DNA of 64,000 bases from Lytechinus variegatus (GCF_018143015.1 NC_054758.1:10152501-10216500); one strand, 5' to 3'; positions 31,116 to 42,577 are shown, numbered from the stretch's first letter. Numbers and translations are program-made. The notes: generated from the sequence alone by a model not told the origin.

Positions 31116-32090
31116 GCGAAGCGCGAGCTGAAGATGTGACATTGTAAGCATATTCCGTTATCATAAACACATTTCTTTAAAGAAACAAATAGTACGAGCG
31201 CGAAGTGTGAGCTGAAAATTGTTAATGTTCAGATCTGAAAACTGAATATATTAAGCACTGTTTAATCATAAAGAGTATCCCTATTTCACTAGAGATAGAT
31301 AATACCTGCGAGAGATAAACTTTGAGTAATCCTATACTACCAATGAAAGGGACGTTCTATGCTTGGTTTGGCATGCAAATAACATCCAGAGAATAGTACG
31401 AATTGTGCGAACACCGGGAAAGCGAAAAATATGTCTTGTCCCTTCCCTGGTGTGACCCCTATATGTAACGGCCTTTTACACTCTAACAAACCTTTGGTAC
31501 AATGAATTACGAGCTAAAACAAAACCAAATACTCACATTGAAGAAAAGGGAGACAAATCAGATGTTTTGATAAGATCACTCTCCTTCTGCTACCCTATAG
31601 ATGTCCAGCGAATGAAATGACGAGGAAAATGAATAATATAGCATTACTTTCCAAAATTGATAATTTGACCTATATATATACCAGTATGAACTCCTTACTC
31701 ATGGATTTGCGCATGCGTGTTCCAATATCTGACCAGAAAATAATATCAGTCCGTAAAGGGAACCAAAACAAATTAAAAAAGCGATATGTAGGAAGTTTTG
31801 AATATGATATTTGAAGGCCCCGAGCCAGAATTCTTTTTTTTTTCAAAGTCTAAAATATCATATTTTTTCATGATATACTATAGGATTGTTGTTTGAACTT
31901 CCTTCTTCGGGGATTTATGTAGGTGAATCACTCTTTGAGTTCTAAAGAAATGAGAGTTTCAATTCGTTTCGATATATTTTGAAGGTTTTTACAATTTAGT
32001 AAAAATACAGGCAACTTATGACAAACTTCAAAGCTGACATAATAATGGGATTGAAACAGTAAAAGAGGTGAAAAGGCACTATGTAGTGTG
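31116..32090. other. Interval with GCGCGAAGYGYGAGCTGAA dispersed repeat, otherwise nothing
   Basis: Two GCGAAGNGNGAGCTGAA words near 31118 and 31199 resemble 10130-10250. The rest is AT-rich and unassigned. Confidence 0.35.
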
Positions 32091-33000
32091 GTTTAATAAT
32101 GTCTGGTTCCCTAGTTATTCCTAAATCCGTTAAGACAGGGGGGGGGGGGGTTCGGGCATTTGCTCACGCTGGCCCTGTTCTCTGGAATGATCTTCCCCTG
32201 ACAGTCCATGAATGCACGTCCATTGATACATTTAAGCGTTACCTTAAAGGAGAATGAAACCATTGGAACAGGATAGCTTGTGTGAAAACAGAAAAAATCA
32301 AAGAAACAGATCAACAAAAGTTTGAGAAAAATCGGACAATAAATGAGAAAGTTATGAGCATTTAAATATTGCAATCACTAATGCTATGGAGATCCTCCCA
32401 TGCGACAATGTGGCAATGCGACAAGGATGTGTGATGTCACTGATGAACAACTCTCCCCATTACTTTAGTATATATTTCACTTGAATTGCCTCTTTTATCA
32501 CATGTATCCATAGATCATGTGTTCTTTCTACATGAGGGCATGTGATACATATTTTTTAAAAATACATCATGGATAAAGAGTTTGTATCATCATAAGAAAA
32601 AACAAAAAGAGACATTTTGAGGGTATTTTATAGTCCACCAAAAGGAAAGTTGTTCATCAGTGACATCACACATCCTTGTCGCATTGCCAATGGGAGGATC
32701 TCAATAGCATTAGTGATTGCAATATTTAAATGCTCATAACTTTCTCATTTATTGTCCGATTTTTCTCAAACTTTCTTTATTCTTATTCTTTGATTTTTCT
32801 GTTTCAACACAAGCCTATTTGTTCCAAAGGTTTCATTCCCCTTTAAGACTCGTCTATTCAATGCTTCCTACTCTTAATTGTTCCTAAATGTATTACTATT
32901 ATATTTGCAATTTTTCTCTTTCGTTATTTCTTTCTTCTTTCACTGCGCCTTGGGCACTCTGCCGAGTGGATTTGGCGCATTACAAATCACATATATTATT
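32091..33000 (+). mobile_element. 5'-truncated LINE 3' end, split by MITE M5
   Basis: Before M5 the plus strand reads in a broken frame through a G run: HAGPVLWNDLPLTVHECTSI then DTFKRYL, the usual C-terminus of CR1/L2/jockey reverse transcriptases. After M5 it resumes with TRLFNASYS and a stop. The 3' end has TTTGGCGCATTACAAATCAC and a TATTATTATT tail. Confidence 0.65.
32244..32846. mobile_element. TTAA-flanked MITE M5
   Basis: TTAA at both edges, with termini AGGAGAATGAAACCATTGG and CCAAAGGTTTCATTCCCCT. It is very similar to M6 (42682-43273) over its whole length and is inserted in a LINE coding end. Confidence 0.85.
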
Positions 33001-33059
33001 ATTATGACAAGGGTTGAGATGCAGTAAGTGGATTCATTGGGAACCCTCTGAAAAAAAAC

Positions 33060-33780
33060 AAAAAAATGAAAGAGACAAAGAAGCAAATGGAACAAGGAAG
33101 GAGGAAAGAAAGAAAGAAAGAAAGAAAGAAAGAAGGAAGGAAAGAAAGAAAGAAAGAAAGAAAGAAAGAAGGAAAGAAAGAAAGAAAGAAAGAACGAAGG
33201 AAGGAAGGAAGAAAGGAAGATAGAAAGAAAGAAAGAAAGGAAGAAAGAAAGAATGAATGAGTGAAAGAAAGAAAGACAGAAAGGAAAGGGAATTAATGAA
33301 AAATATAAAAAAGAAAATGAAAACAAGGAAAAAACGAAAGGAGAAAATGGGAAGTAAAGGGGGAGGTAAAAAGAGAAGATAAGAGAAAGGAAAATAAAGA
33401 AGTACAGGGGGGTTCTCTTCCTTGTTCATTATTCTTTATTCCCCCCTTCTCCCTTTGTTTTCCTTTCCTTCTTTAATATCCCTGTGTTTCCCATTTTTTT
33501 CCTTCCCTGCTTTTCTTTAATTTTTCTTTCTCTTCTCTTCTTTTTTTTTCTTTTACTTCTCATTTTCTCCTTTCGTTTTTTCCTTGTTTTCATTTTCTTT
33601 TTTATATTTTTCATCAATTCCCTTTCCTTTCTGTCTTTCTTTTATTCTTTCTTTCCTTCCTTCTTTCTTTCTTCCTTTCTTTCTTTATTTATTTCTTGCT
33701 TTCTTTCTATCTTTCTTTCTTCATTTCTTTCTTCCTTTCTTTCTCTTTTCTTTCTAGTTCTCTTCATTGGCTCCCTCTTC
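33060..33780. repeat. Large purine/pyrimidine inverted repeat with GAAA microsatellites
   Basis: The first half is A/G (GAAAGAAAGAAAG runs), the second half T/C. Within it 33267-33360 is nearly the exact reverse complement of 33550-33641 (GGAAAGGGAATTAATGAAAA against TTTTCATCAATTCCCTTTCC). The poly-Ser/Phe and poly-Lys/Glu frames are repeat products. Confidence 0.85.
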
Positions 33781-33813
33781 CCATACACTGTTACCCCCCC
33801 CCCCCCGATTTTA

Positions 33814-34066
33814 CAAAAAATAAGGTTTTGCAGAAAACAATAACAATATCATTCTGTAAATTCATAAAACAAGAATTTTTCTGCAATTTTATAACAGAAC
33901 AGGTATGCTTAAAAAGGGAAAAGGTGTTTTCTTAAAAGAAATTTGTAAGGTTCCAAACACCGCAAATACCAATTTCCAGTGAGATTACACAATTTGGTAA
34001 GATTGCAGCTGTTCTCCAGACTCTGCTGCAGGAATTCTTTTATTATAAGGATAAATTTTCTAACGT
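33814..34066 (-). mobile_element. Repeat X, copy 3 (uninterrupted, inverse)
   Basis: Reverse complement of the copies at 17824 and 27170: AATACCAATTTCCAGTGAG, CTCTGCTGCAGGAATTCTT and ATAAGGATAAATTTTCTAA. No insertion at the TTAA-equivalent position. Confidence 0.7.
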
Positions 34067-34639
34067 GCACCCCCCTCTCTAATGCTGTACCCAATCGTCA
34101 TCACGCGAGTCTTGTATTTCCAAACTACGTCCATGATTACGTCTGTCATTTGTCGCACAAAACTAGAAGGATCTCATTTCCAATAAACCTACATTTCTAA
34201 AAGAGGAATAATATTATCAATATATCACTTTCAGCGTCTCCTCAACTTCCTCATATTTCCATCTGCATGGTATTTTTTAAAATATATCCACGATAACGTA
34301 ATCAGCATATAGCATGCATAATTATATTATTGCTTGACGAGATTTTTGTTTGAGTTTGTGCCATATAATCTTGGGGATATTGAAGCAAACATATCCTGCT
34401 TGCAAACGGAACGAAGCCGTTGTTATTAGATGTATATTGTTTTTATTTTGGTATTCCAGAATGAAAATTTGAAATAATCATATAACAACGATAAAGTAAG
34501 GGGAAAAAAGATGGTCCATCAAACTTGAGGCAGCATCATGCAAGTATATCAATGTTATGGAAAATCCCGTGGGAAATACGCCGACCGTTCCCTTTGTACA
34601 TAGGTTAAAGCAAAAATATTATATATATAAATGTATAAT

Positions 34640-34950
34640 AATAATAATATGCAACATTTATGTAGCGCTTTATACAAATGTTTCTAAGCGCTGCATACTA
34701 TTGCCCCGGCTTTAGCACGGCTACCCTGATCGGGCGCAACGAGCATTCAAGGAATTCCTTCCTTCCGGGTACCCATTTCCTACACCGGTGTTTAGAGTGG
34801 CAAATGTAGATAGCCGCCTTGCCAAAGGACGTAGATGTAGATAAACGCCTTGCCAAAGGACGTTAGTGCTGCGGTGGGATTTGAACACCGGACCTTGTGG
34901 TTCAAAGTCCGAAGACCTATCCCCTGAGCCACAACACCTCTACAAATGCA
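34640..34950 (-). mobile_element. tRNA-derived SINE (antisense) with internal duplication
   Basis: A TAATAATAATAAT tail on the plus strand, TAGCGCTTTATACAAATG, GCCCCGGCTTTAGCACGGC and the inverted tRNA head ending near TGGGATTTGAACACCGG. The segment GCCTTGCCAAAGGACGTAG is duplicated. It is close to the copy at 62955-63231. Confidence 0.8.
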
Positions 34951-34979
34951 TATGTATATTATATATATATATAAATCCT

Positions 34980-35135
34980 CCTGGGTACTCATTCAGTAGC
35001 TCACCTGGGTTGAGTGCAGCACGATGTGGATACATATCTTGCTGAAGAAAAACACGATATGGCTAGGTTTCGAACCCACGACCATCTGTTTAAAAGGCGA
35101 GAGTCAAAACCAGCCCAGGACGCGTCCTCGTAGAC
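34980..35135 (-). mobile_element. tRNA-derived SINE (antisense), short
   Basis: Body words GGTTGAGTGCAGCACGATG and an inverted B box (GGTTTCGAACCCACGACC) followed by AAAAGGCGAGAGTC. Same subfamily as 6321-6600. Confidence 0.65.
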
Positions 35136-35699
35136 AGAGATTGGATTTAATACGAAGTAACCAATCAAAATCATGCAAAATCAAAAGACAGGGTCTTGAT
35201 TTTTTTTTAACTATTAGAAGAAGAGATATTTCTTAACTTTATTTCCCGACAGTGGGACGTTTAAAATGAATTGAATTTTTTTTGCAACATTAGTTCTAAT
35301 CTTTGGTATATGAGAATTTATGGCAGTAAGAGTATCATAATCATGAAAAGTATATATTACTGTGGGAAAATTTAGAAAGTATATATAGTGCTATAACACA
35401 GAAACATAAAATTGTCAATTTTGAAAGTATTTGTGTCATATTCATTCAACCTATTCAACTGAAAAAAGTGGAGATGAGTGGACTTTGTAAGGGGGCATTA
35501 CAAATGAATCGAATTTTCTTTCTTTTTTTGTTTGAAGTATGAATAATTTTGATCTAAAATAATTATTCTCACAAGCCTATGTAATATAACAGTAGTTTAG
35601 TATTGTTAAAGTCATTGAATAAAAATAGACCGAGGAAAATGTTTAAGCCTTTTAAGAACACCCACACATTTTGCGATGCTATTGCACACGGCATCAATA

Positions 35700-36000
35700 T
35701 GCTCATGCTAGGTCAGTTTATATCCACGCCAAGAAATTTAACCACAGAAACTCGGGATATGTTTTGACGATTGAATCGTAGAATGCCAGATCCTTTATGA
35801 ATTTTTTTTTTTTGGGGGGGGTAGACCCTGGAACCCGGGGCACTCCGCATCAAACAACTTATAATGCCTATTTTTTTGGTTATAGAAATCAAGAAACCGA
35901 AAGCGATTAGACAATAAGGATAACAAATTACCATGAATACCATAAATTTTTAATTTAGACAACAAAATATTATGATCCAAAGTATCAAACGTGCACTTTA
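35700..36000 (-). pseudogene. Antisense LINE reverse-transcriptase fragments
   Basis: Reverse strand carries DHNILLSKLKIYGIHG and later GILRFNRQNISRV with VVKFLGVDIN. These are the RT palm-adjacent LxKLxxYGIxG and the downstream VKFLGV motif of CR1/L2-like elements. The catalytic FADD block between them is deleted. Confidence 0.65.
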
Positions 36001-36008
36001 CTTAAATC

Positions 36009-36235
36009 TACACTGTAAAAACTGTGGTGTTAAAATTTACACCAATTGGTGCTAATAGAGGACCACACCCTGAGGTGTTACACCCTAGAGATTGAACATA
36101 ACACCAAAGAGTGTAAATGTAACAACCAAAGGTGTTGTAATAACACCTATAGTGTAAAACTAACACCACCAATTTAACACCGATGTAAAAGAATTGGTGT
36201 GATCCTCTATGTACACCGGTTAACACCACGGTTTA
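36009..36235 (-). mobile_element. GTGTTAA-family MITE, copy C
   Basis: CACTGTAAAAACTGTGGTG start, AGAGGACCACACCCTGAGG and GTACACCGGTTAACACC. It is the inverse of copy A at 878-1104 and adjoins the LINE fragment. Confidence 0.7.
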
Positions 36236-36340
36236 TTAATATAAAAACGTATTTAGTAGTTAGCAAGACATTGGTAATTTGGCAGATGTAATAATTTGCT
36301 TCTAGATCATTATGATGAGTGTTTAAAAGTTTAAAGGCAC

Positions 36341-36500
36341 CTTCGATTGATTGATTGATTTTATTTGGCAAGCCACCATAACATATATACAGCATTAAAA
36401 CAACAGGCTTGCACAGGATGACCCATGAAAGGTCGAAGCTTGTTTCCAGTGGGGTCTTCAAACAACATCTAAACCACATCAGCGATTAACGGCACTTGTT
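36341..36500 (-). mobile_element. Possible antisense LINE 3' tail
   Basis: TTGATTGATTGATTTTATTTG on the plus strand looks like an inverted AATCA-type tail with an AAATAAA-like signal. No coding remnant was identified. Confidence 0.3.
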
Positions 36501-36559
36501 GAAGAACCGTTTCGAAGATTCATGACGTAGGATATTTTATCTTATGACTTATAAACTTA

Positions 36560-36835
36560 CATGATATTCGGATTAATACAGGATATTCATATTGCGCACA
36601 TATTATCCACCTTGTTAGGTGCTCAAGGCGCTCCGGCTAAGCTAGGCGTTCGTAGCGCACACAGCTTCTTAAGGAATTACTTCCTACCGGTACCCATTTA
36701 CCTCACCTGGGCGGTGCAGCACATTGTGGATCAGTTTCTTGCTGAAGGAAATTGCGCCATGGCTGGGATTCGAACCCACGACCCTCTATTTCAAAGTCCG
36801 AAGACTAATCCACTGGGCCACAACGCTCCACATGC
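36560..36835 (-). mobile_element. tRNA-derived SINE (antisense)
   Basis: The inverted head TGGCTGGGATTCGAACCCAC with GACTAATCCACTGGGCC is the complement of 21113-21345. The body shows TTTCTTGCTGAAGGAAATT and CCTACCGGTACCCATTTAC. Confidence 0.75.
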
Positions 36836-36989
36836 AATTATTATACAATATTCTGTGTATACACCTCTTCATAAAGAAGTAAAATGGTCTAGATTTGCAC
36901 AGAGTATATCCATTAACTTGAGCGCCCTCGTTTACTTCCGAAATCATATTGTGAGATGTTTGTTCATGGGATTGAAGATATTATATTAA

Positions 36990-38466
36990 TATATGTACAA
37001 ACTTAGATTTACAACACATCTTTTCCATTCATGATTTCCATACATTCCTCCTCTTTCCCGTGACATCTAGGCCTATAACGAAAAAAATCGCTCTTAGAAA
37101 TTCTGATTGTCTTATTTTTGCTACTGTATTTCGGCGCGGCGAGGCCCAGAAATGAGCGTAAATTTCAGGTTCAAGGCGGGCTAGTTGAAATTTAAAATTA
37201 AAAATTTATTGGTAAGTAAACAAAATTAGACTATCTGTTCGTTGTGCTTTTTAACCACATTCTTTGTAGCTGAAATGCTATAGTTTAGAAGTCGATTCTC
37301 ACTCGATTTTCATTGTAAATCTTAACACAATTTTGATATTAGGGAGGGATATTTTCCGGCCTATCGACAACGTCGGAAGACTTTTTTTTAAGACTGTCAT
37401 TAAATTACAGTCCCACGTATTCATTCCCGTGCGGGGCGGTGTTGAAATCTGTCGTTAAGTGGCCAGTGCAGTGGCAGTGGCATGCCACCCAGGGTTCATT
37501 ACCATCCTGCCTGTGGGGAATTTACAGGTAGGACTATGTCTATGGTATGCCAATGCTGTACACAGCACACAGTCACAATTTCAAAAAGTCAGTAAATATC
37601 ACTTTTGTGACCCAAAATGAAAATAGACTAAGCCTATTAAGATTAAGCTACTATAATTTCCGTACAGTTGAGTTGCAATTAATTTTGATATTAAAAAGGT
37701 GTGTGTGTGTGTCAATGAGGTAAGGGGTATCTAAAATTCTCCTCTCAAAATCTACAAATATCTTCCACATCCTAATCAATATTCAGGAATCCAATTTCAG
37801 GAATCAAGTGTAGGATGTCATTATCTGTCACATAATTGCTATTTGGAGAGAATTTCTGCATGAAAAGGAACTTTGAGGATCAATATTGGAATCAAGGATT
37901 GAAGGCATGATTTATGGTATATGTAGTACAGTCCCATGTACTGCTTTTGAGTGTCTGATGATCAACTCATAACAGAGTTTTAGCTGACACACTGCTGGCT
38001 TGGAAGGACTTCAGCCTATCTATGAGATGAAGCACAAGTCATTGTTCATCTAGAGAAAAACCAGATCGAGATACCAGGTTTTTATGTGCCAATTTTTCTG
38101 TAGCTTTCAGGGCATTTTGATGTGAGAAACAAAGCCCTTCTGTACTTGTTGGAAAATAGCTGCTGAGTGACATTTATCTTAACTTCATTCATGTATTGAT
38201 TGCTATTGGTGGCTGAAAACTGAAGGCTACATCTACATGTTATTCTGTTTAGTCTTCTGTATTGGACTCTTGCCCTTCTCTTGCCCATCATATTGATGAT
38301 CACAATTTCATATCTACGATGCATGCTTGAAGCATTATTAGCGGGTTTGTCAGTATGTTAATGCTTTATGGCTTGTGGTAAATAATTAAATTAAATCTCT
38401 CGATAAGAACAAGCCTACTGTTCAGCCAGCTATTTTTGACTTTGTAATGATAATCTGATATTGGTC
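36990..38466. other. Upstream region of the PHD-LINE; 5' UTR boundary unknown
   Basis: No host exon was recognised. Part of this probably is the LINE 5' UTR, but the element's start cannot be fixed without another copy. A TG microsatellite lies near 37,700. Confidence 0.35.
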
Positions 38467-41400
38467 ATGCCCAGGAAGCCCAAATTTCCATGTGGCCTAT
38501 GTCACAAGGCAGTGACTTGGAAGTCAAAGGGTGTACAATGTGAAGGACCATGTGAACTGTGGTTCCACTCTGAGTGTATAGGACTTAACTCCACGGAGTA
38601 CAATACTTTTGGAAACAGCTCAGTGGTCTGGATATGTAATCATTGCGGTATCCACAACATAAGCAGATCCAACCTCTCTGTCTCAGGACTGGCTGATATC
38701 AGTGAAGAAAATGCCTACAGCTCCCTGGATCATGATGGTATTGAATCGTCTACCTCTTTATCACTGGACGAAAGCTTTGACTTGCCACGTCGTGCCTCAT
38801 CTCCAACCAGACCCAATATGGCACCACTTCGAAAGGCTACAAAAGCAAAGGGACGCCAGCTACGAATACTTAATGTCAACTGTCAAAGCCTTTGGGCCAA
38901 GAAACTGTCATTTCAAGTCTTCATCGCAAAACATGACCCAGATGTCATCCTAGGTACAGAGTCGTGGCTTTCAAATAACATTCTAAATAATGAAATTTTC
39001 CAAACTGAAATATATGACATCTATCGGAGGGACAGACCAGGCGATGCCCATGGAGGTGTTTTTATCGCAGCCAAGAAAGATTTGATTTCTAGCAGAGTCG
39101 AAGAACTGGAGACAAACTGCGAGATTGTATGGTGCAAGCTTGAGATGGCTGGATCCAGGACGCTTCATATTGCATCATACTACAAACCACACGAAGGTGA
39201 TGAAACCAGCCTGCTTGCGCTTGAACAATCACTGTCAAGATTGAATTCAAGTCAGCTTGTTGTCATCGGGGGCGACTTTAACCTTCCAGGCTGGGACTGG
39301 ACAAGCCAGACAGTGAAAGCGTGCAGCCATCCTGCTCTTCATCATAAGTTTGGGGAAATGTTGGATGATCATGGCCTTACCCAACTCGTAGAAGAACCTA
39401 CAAGACGGCATCACACTCTGGACTTGTTCCTCACCAACAATCCCACCCTTGCCTTCAACGTGTGTGTTCTTCCTGGCATATCGGATCATGACTGTCCTCT
39501 GCTCACCTTTGACATGAAACCATCAAGAAGACATCAAATGCCTAGAAAGGTTCCAGTCTACAGCAAAGCAGACTGGGAAGGGTTCAAGGACAGCATGTCG
39601 AAAGTAGCTGATGAAATATCATCCAAGCTCGAGGGAGCCTCCACTAGTGAATTGTGGGACATATTTCAAGCAGGAATCAAGAATGGTATAGAGGCACACA
39701 TTCCTCATGCAATGTTGAAGCCCAGAGCCAACCTACCTTGGGTGACTGCAAGAATTAGAAAGCTCATCAAGAAAAGGAGTAGGGTTGTCAAGAAATGTAA
39801 AAACATCTTGAAATCCAGAGGACTTCTTCCATATAACCTTGAAGAGTATAGTAACAGTCTTAAGAAGATCATCCAGTCAGAGATCAGGAAAGAATACTGG
39901 AAATATCTTGAGTCTATCTTTGATGGATCTGATGATGAAGACAATCAATTCATGGCCATGAAACGATTTTGGAGCTTCATTAAGTTCAACCGAAGTGACA
40001 GTGGAGGAATTTCCCATCTTAAATCAGCTGGAAAGAAGCTTACTGACCCCACTGATAAGGCCAATGCACTCAACCATCAATTCCAATCAGTATTCACTGA
40101 AGAGACTCCAGTGCCTCCTGACTTGCTTCCCCCTTCTTCGCCTTATGAAACCATGCCAGATGTCATCATCACAACGAATGGTATCAAGAAACTGCTTGAC
40201 AACCTGAAGCCAAGGAAAGCACCCGGTCCTGATGGCATCACTCCTCGAGTACTCAAGGAGCTATCAGGTATTATCGCACCGTCCCTGAGGGATATCTTCA
40301 GGAAGTCCTATAGCACCGGGGAGATACCAGAGGACTGGAGAAATGCCAACGTAGTGCCTGTCTACAAGAAGGGAGATAGAGCGGAACCAAGCAACTACAG
40401 ACCCATCTCACTAACTTGCATCGCATGTAAGTTGATGGAGCATATCCTTGCAAGTAACATCATGAAGCATGGAAACCACCAGGATATTTTGTACCCTCTT
40501 CAGCATGGCTTTAGACAACACAGGTCATGTGAGCTACAATTGTTAGGACTGGTAAGCGATCTGACCAACAACCTTCAAGGTGGAAAGCAGACAGACATCT
40601 TAGTGCTGGACTTTAGCAAGGCTTTTGACAAGGTCGGTCACCAGCGCCTTCTCCGAAAACTTGAGTTCTATGGAGTTAGAGGACATAACAACCGCTGGAT
40701 TGCTAACTTTCTTCATAACAGGAAACAGCAGGTGCTCCTGGATGGTCGTAGTTCATCTCAAGTCGACGTAACTTCAGGCGTGCCACAGGGCTCTGTCCTC
40801 GGCCCCTGTCTCTTTCTCTACTACATCAATGACCTGCCTGATCAACTCAAGTCAAGAGTTCGACTGTTTGCTGATGATGCTATCATCTACCTCACAGTTC
40901 AGTCAGATGCTGATGCTGACCAGTTACAACAAGACCTCAACAGACTATGTGAGTGGACCAGTAAGTGGATGATGGAATTGAACACCAATAAGTGTGAAGT
41001 CATCACAGTCACCAGGAAGCGAAACAGGATTGTACACCAGTATAAACTCAAAGATGCTATCCTTACTCCTGTAGAAGCAACAAAATATCTTGGTGTCACT
41101 ATCACATCAGACCTGAAGTGGAACAGTCACATCAGCAATGTTTGTCAAAAGGCTAACAACACCCTTGCCTTCCTACGAAGAAACCTGCGAGTAAACTCTC
41201 CCAAGTTGAAAGCTACAGCATACCAATCACTCGTCAGACCTTTGGTGGAATATGCATCTACTGTCTGGGATCCATCAACCTCCAAGAACATCTACAAGCT
41301 TGAAATGATCCAACGCAGAGCAGCTAGATTCACACTGAATCGATATCACAACACATCAAGTGTGTCATCGATGCTGCAGGAGCTAGGATGGACATCCCTT

Positions 41401-41676
41401 CAACAACGACGGGAAATCTCTCGCCTTGTGATGTTCTACAAGATCCACAACGAGCTTGTCCCATTCAACTCTGATGCATACATCACCAAATGTACCAGAT
41501 CAACAAGAGCTGTTCACACTCAAGGATATCTGATGCCTCAATCAAGGACCCAACAACATCAATGCTCCTTCTTCCCCAGAACCATCAAGATGTGGAACAC
41601 TCTCCCAGTAAATGTTGTGACAGCACCATCAACCGAAGCCTTTCGTCTGCAACTGACGAAAGGCAACAACAGCTAG
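38467..41676 (+). CDS. LINE ORF: PHD finger, AP-type endonuclease, reverse transcriptase
   Basis: 1,069 residues from the ATG at 38467 (the frame opens two codons earlier without an ATG). Order: N-terminal PHD-type zinc finger (residues about 8-60: CGLCHK, CEGPCELWFHSEC, WICNHCG); endonuclease (about 135-350: LRILNVNCQSL, TESWLS, GGVFIA, GGDFNLPGWDW, SDHDCPLLTF); reverse transcriptase (about 585-850: RKAPGPDGI, NYRPISLTC, LDFSKAFDKVGH, SGVPQGSVLGP, RLFADDAIIY); a C-terminal domain with IQRRAARF. The protein would nick target DNA and prime reverse transcription there. The FADD catalytic pair and the endonuclease histidine (SDH) are present, so the copy looks competent. The PHD finger may tether it to chromatin or RNA; that is inference. 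GC content is visibly higher than in the LINE at 58-62 kb, so the two belong to different lineages. Confidence 0.93.
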   Translation: MPRKPKFPCGLCHKAVTWKSKGVQCEGPCELWFHSECIGLNSTEYNTFGNSSVVWICNHCGIHNISRSNLSVSGLADISEENAYSSLDHDGIESSTSLSLDESFDLPRRASSPTRPNMAPLRKATKAKGRQLRILNVNCQSLWAKKLSFQVFIAKHDPDVILGTESWLSNNILNNEIFQTEIYDIYRRDRPGDAHGGVFIAAKKDLISSRVEELETNCEIVWCKLEMAGSRTLHIASYYKPHEGDETSLLALEQSLSRLNSSQLVVIGGDFNLPGWDWTSQTVKACSHPALHHKFGEMLDDHGLTQLVEEPTRRHHTLDLFLTNNPTLAFNVCVLPGISDHDCPLLTFDMKPSRRHQMPRKVPVYSKADWEGFKDSMSKVADEISSKLEGASTSELWDIFQAGIKNGIEAHIPHAMLKPRANLPWVTARIRKLIKKRSRVVKKCKNILKSRGLLPYNLEEYSNSLKKIIQSEIRKEYWKYLESIFDGSDDEDNQFMAMKRFWSFIKFNRSDSGGISHLKSAGKKLTDPTDKANALNHQFQSVFTEETPVPPDLLPPSSPYETMPDVIITTNGIKKLLDNLKPRKAPGPDGITPRVLKELSGIIAPSLRDIFRKSYSTGEIPEDWRNANVVPVYKKGDRAEPSNYRPISLTCIACKLMEHILASNIMKHGNHQDILYPLQHGFRQHRSCELQLLGLVSDLTNNLQGGKQTDILVLDFSKAFDKVGHQRLLRKLEFYGVRGHNNRWIANFLHNRKQQVLLDGRSSSQVDVTSGVPQGSVLGPCLFLYYINDLPDQLKSRVRLFADDAIIYLTVQSDADADQLQQDLNRLCEWTSKWMMELNTNKCEVITVTRKRNRIVHQYKLKDAILTPVEATKYLGVTITSDLKWNSHISNVCQKANNTLAFLRRNLRVNSPKLKATAYQSLVRPLVEYASTVWDPSTSKNIYKLEMIQRRAARFTLNRYHNTSSVSSMLQELGWTSLQQRREISRLVMFYKIHNELVPFNSDAYITKCTRSTRAVHTQGYLMPQSRTQQHQCSFFPRTIKMWNTLPVNVVTAPSTEAFRLQLTKGNNS

Positions 41677-41815
41677 ATCAATACCTGTTTTTACTTGCAC
41701 CATGTATATATTTGGCACATGCACTTTATCCTTGTGACACACACCTCACCAATTTCTGCAAGAATCTTCAGGATTGAAGGAAGCAGACTACACAGAAGAA
41801 GAAGAAGAAGAATTT
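38467..41815 (+). mobile_element. Non-LTR retrotransposon (CR1/jockey group) with PHD finger, coding part intact
   Basis: An intact single-ORF LINE with a 3' tail of AGA triplets (41796-41812), typical of CR1-group elements that end in short tandem repeats rather than poly(A). The tail follows a UTR of only about 140 bp. The 5' boundary and target-site duplication were not identified. The lack of any frame damage suggests a recent insertion. Confidence 0.85.
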
Positions 41816-42390
41816 TTCATTATCAACATGATCAACTGTCTTGGGCAGTTGGGGATAATTTTTGAATTCACCAATCACCAGAGCGCTCAAAAACTTATAT
41901 ATCATAACCTTGTCAGGTTTTGTTCAGACATAGAATGAGTGGTGGCATGCATGCCTAGCCAGGTCCTGGCTGGAGGCTTCGAGAGAGTAAAAAAAGTGTG
42001 CTTAATCTCCACGAAGCTAGGGATTCCATCCTATTATTAATCTGCCTGTACCGCCAAAAAACCTGAACTTTCGCCCCAAGATTTCTAACGTTACTTTCCT
42101 AAAGGCTAAAGTAAAAAATGGGATCATACATTTACAATTTCATTTCCGACATTTCTACTTAATCGATTTCATTTTCAAACAAGAATTCATAACAAAAAGT
42201 GTGTGTGTTAGCGTGCCTCACCACTGTATTCAGTGCAGGTGTAAATGCAGTTGGAAAATGTTGGTCTCGTGTGTAGGAGAGTCACAACCTATGCACGTTA
42301 AAACCAATACACTATTCGTCAAAGAGTAGGGTGTTCACCACTTTGATTCTGCTATATATTGGATCTAGGTGTAGTTTTGACTTAGCGAAG
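41816..42390. other. Interval between LINE and SPC24; SPC24 5' region
   Basis: Must contain the SPC24 promoter and 5' UTR, but no TATA or other element is convincing. In-frame sequence before 42391 lacks an ATG. Confidence 0.35.
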
Positions 42391-42577
42391 ATGCCATCCA
42401 TAGACGGAATTGTGGACTACCTCCTCCAGGGGCAGTTGGAGACGGCCATGGGTGACATCCACAGTATCCTGACCGGGCAAGACGAGGTCAGCAGCATCAA
42501 GGAGTTCAGTATTCTGGTCCAGGAAGCGGCAAGGCAGGAGGAAATCAACAGGTCCTCCATCAAGGATGTGCTCAAAG
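42391..42577 (+). CDS. SPC24: SPC24 exon 1
   Basis: Start codon, then MPSIDGIVDYLLQGQLETAM and GDIHSILTGQDEVSS to SSIKDVLK. Donor G|GTGAGG, phase 1. The region corresponds to the amphipathic N-terminus of Spc24. Confidence 0.88.

Noticed and set aside
32940..33935. Ser/Phe-rich and Lys/Glu-rich frames over 60-130 residues
   Set aside because: Products of the GAAA/TTTC repeats in both halves of the inverted repeat.
38467..41676. A host PHD-finger gene
   Set aside because: The same frame continues into an endonuclease and reverse transcriptase without introns, so the PHD finger belongs to the LINE.
42331..42390. A 20-residue N-terminal extension of SPC24
   Set aside because: The extension begins at GTG, not ATG. 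The first ATG at 42391 aligns with the expected Spc24 start.
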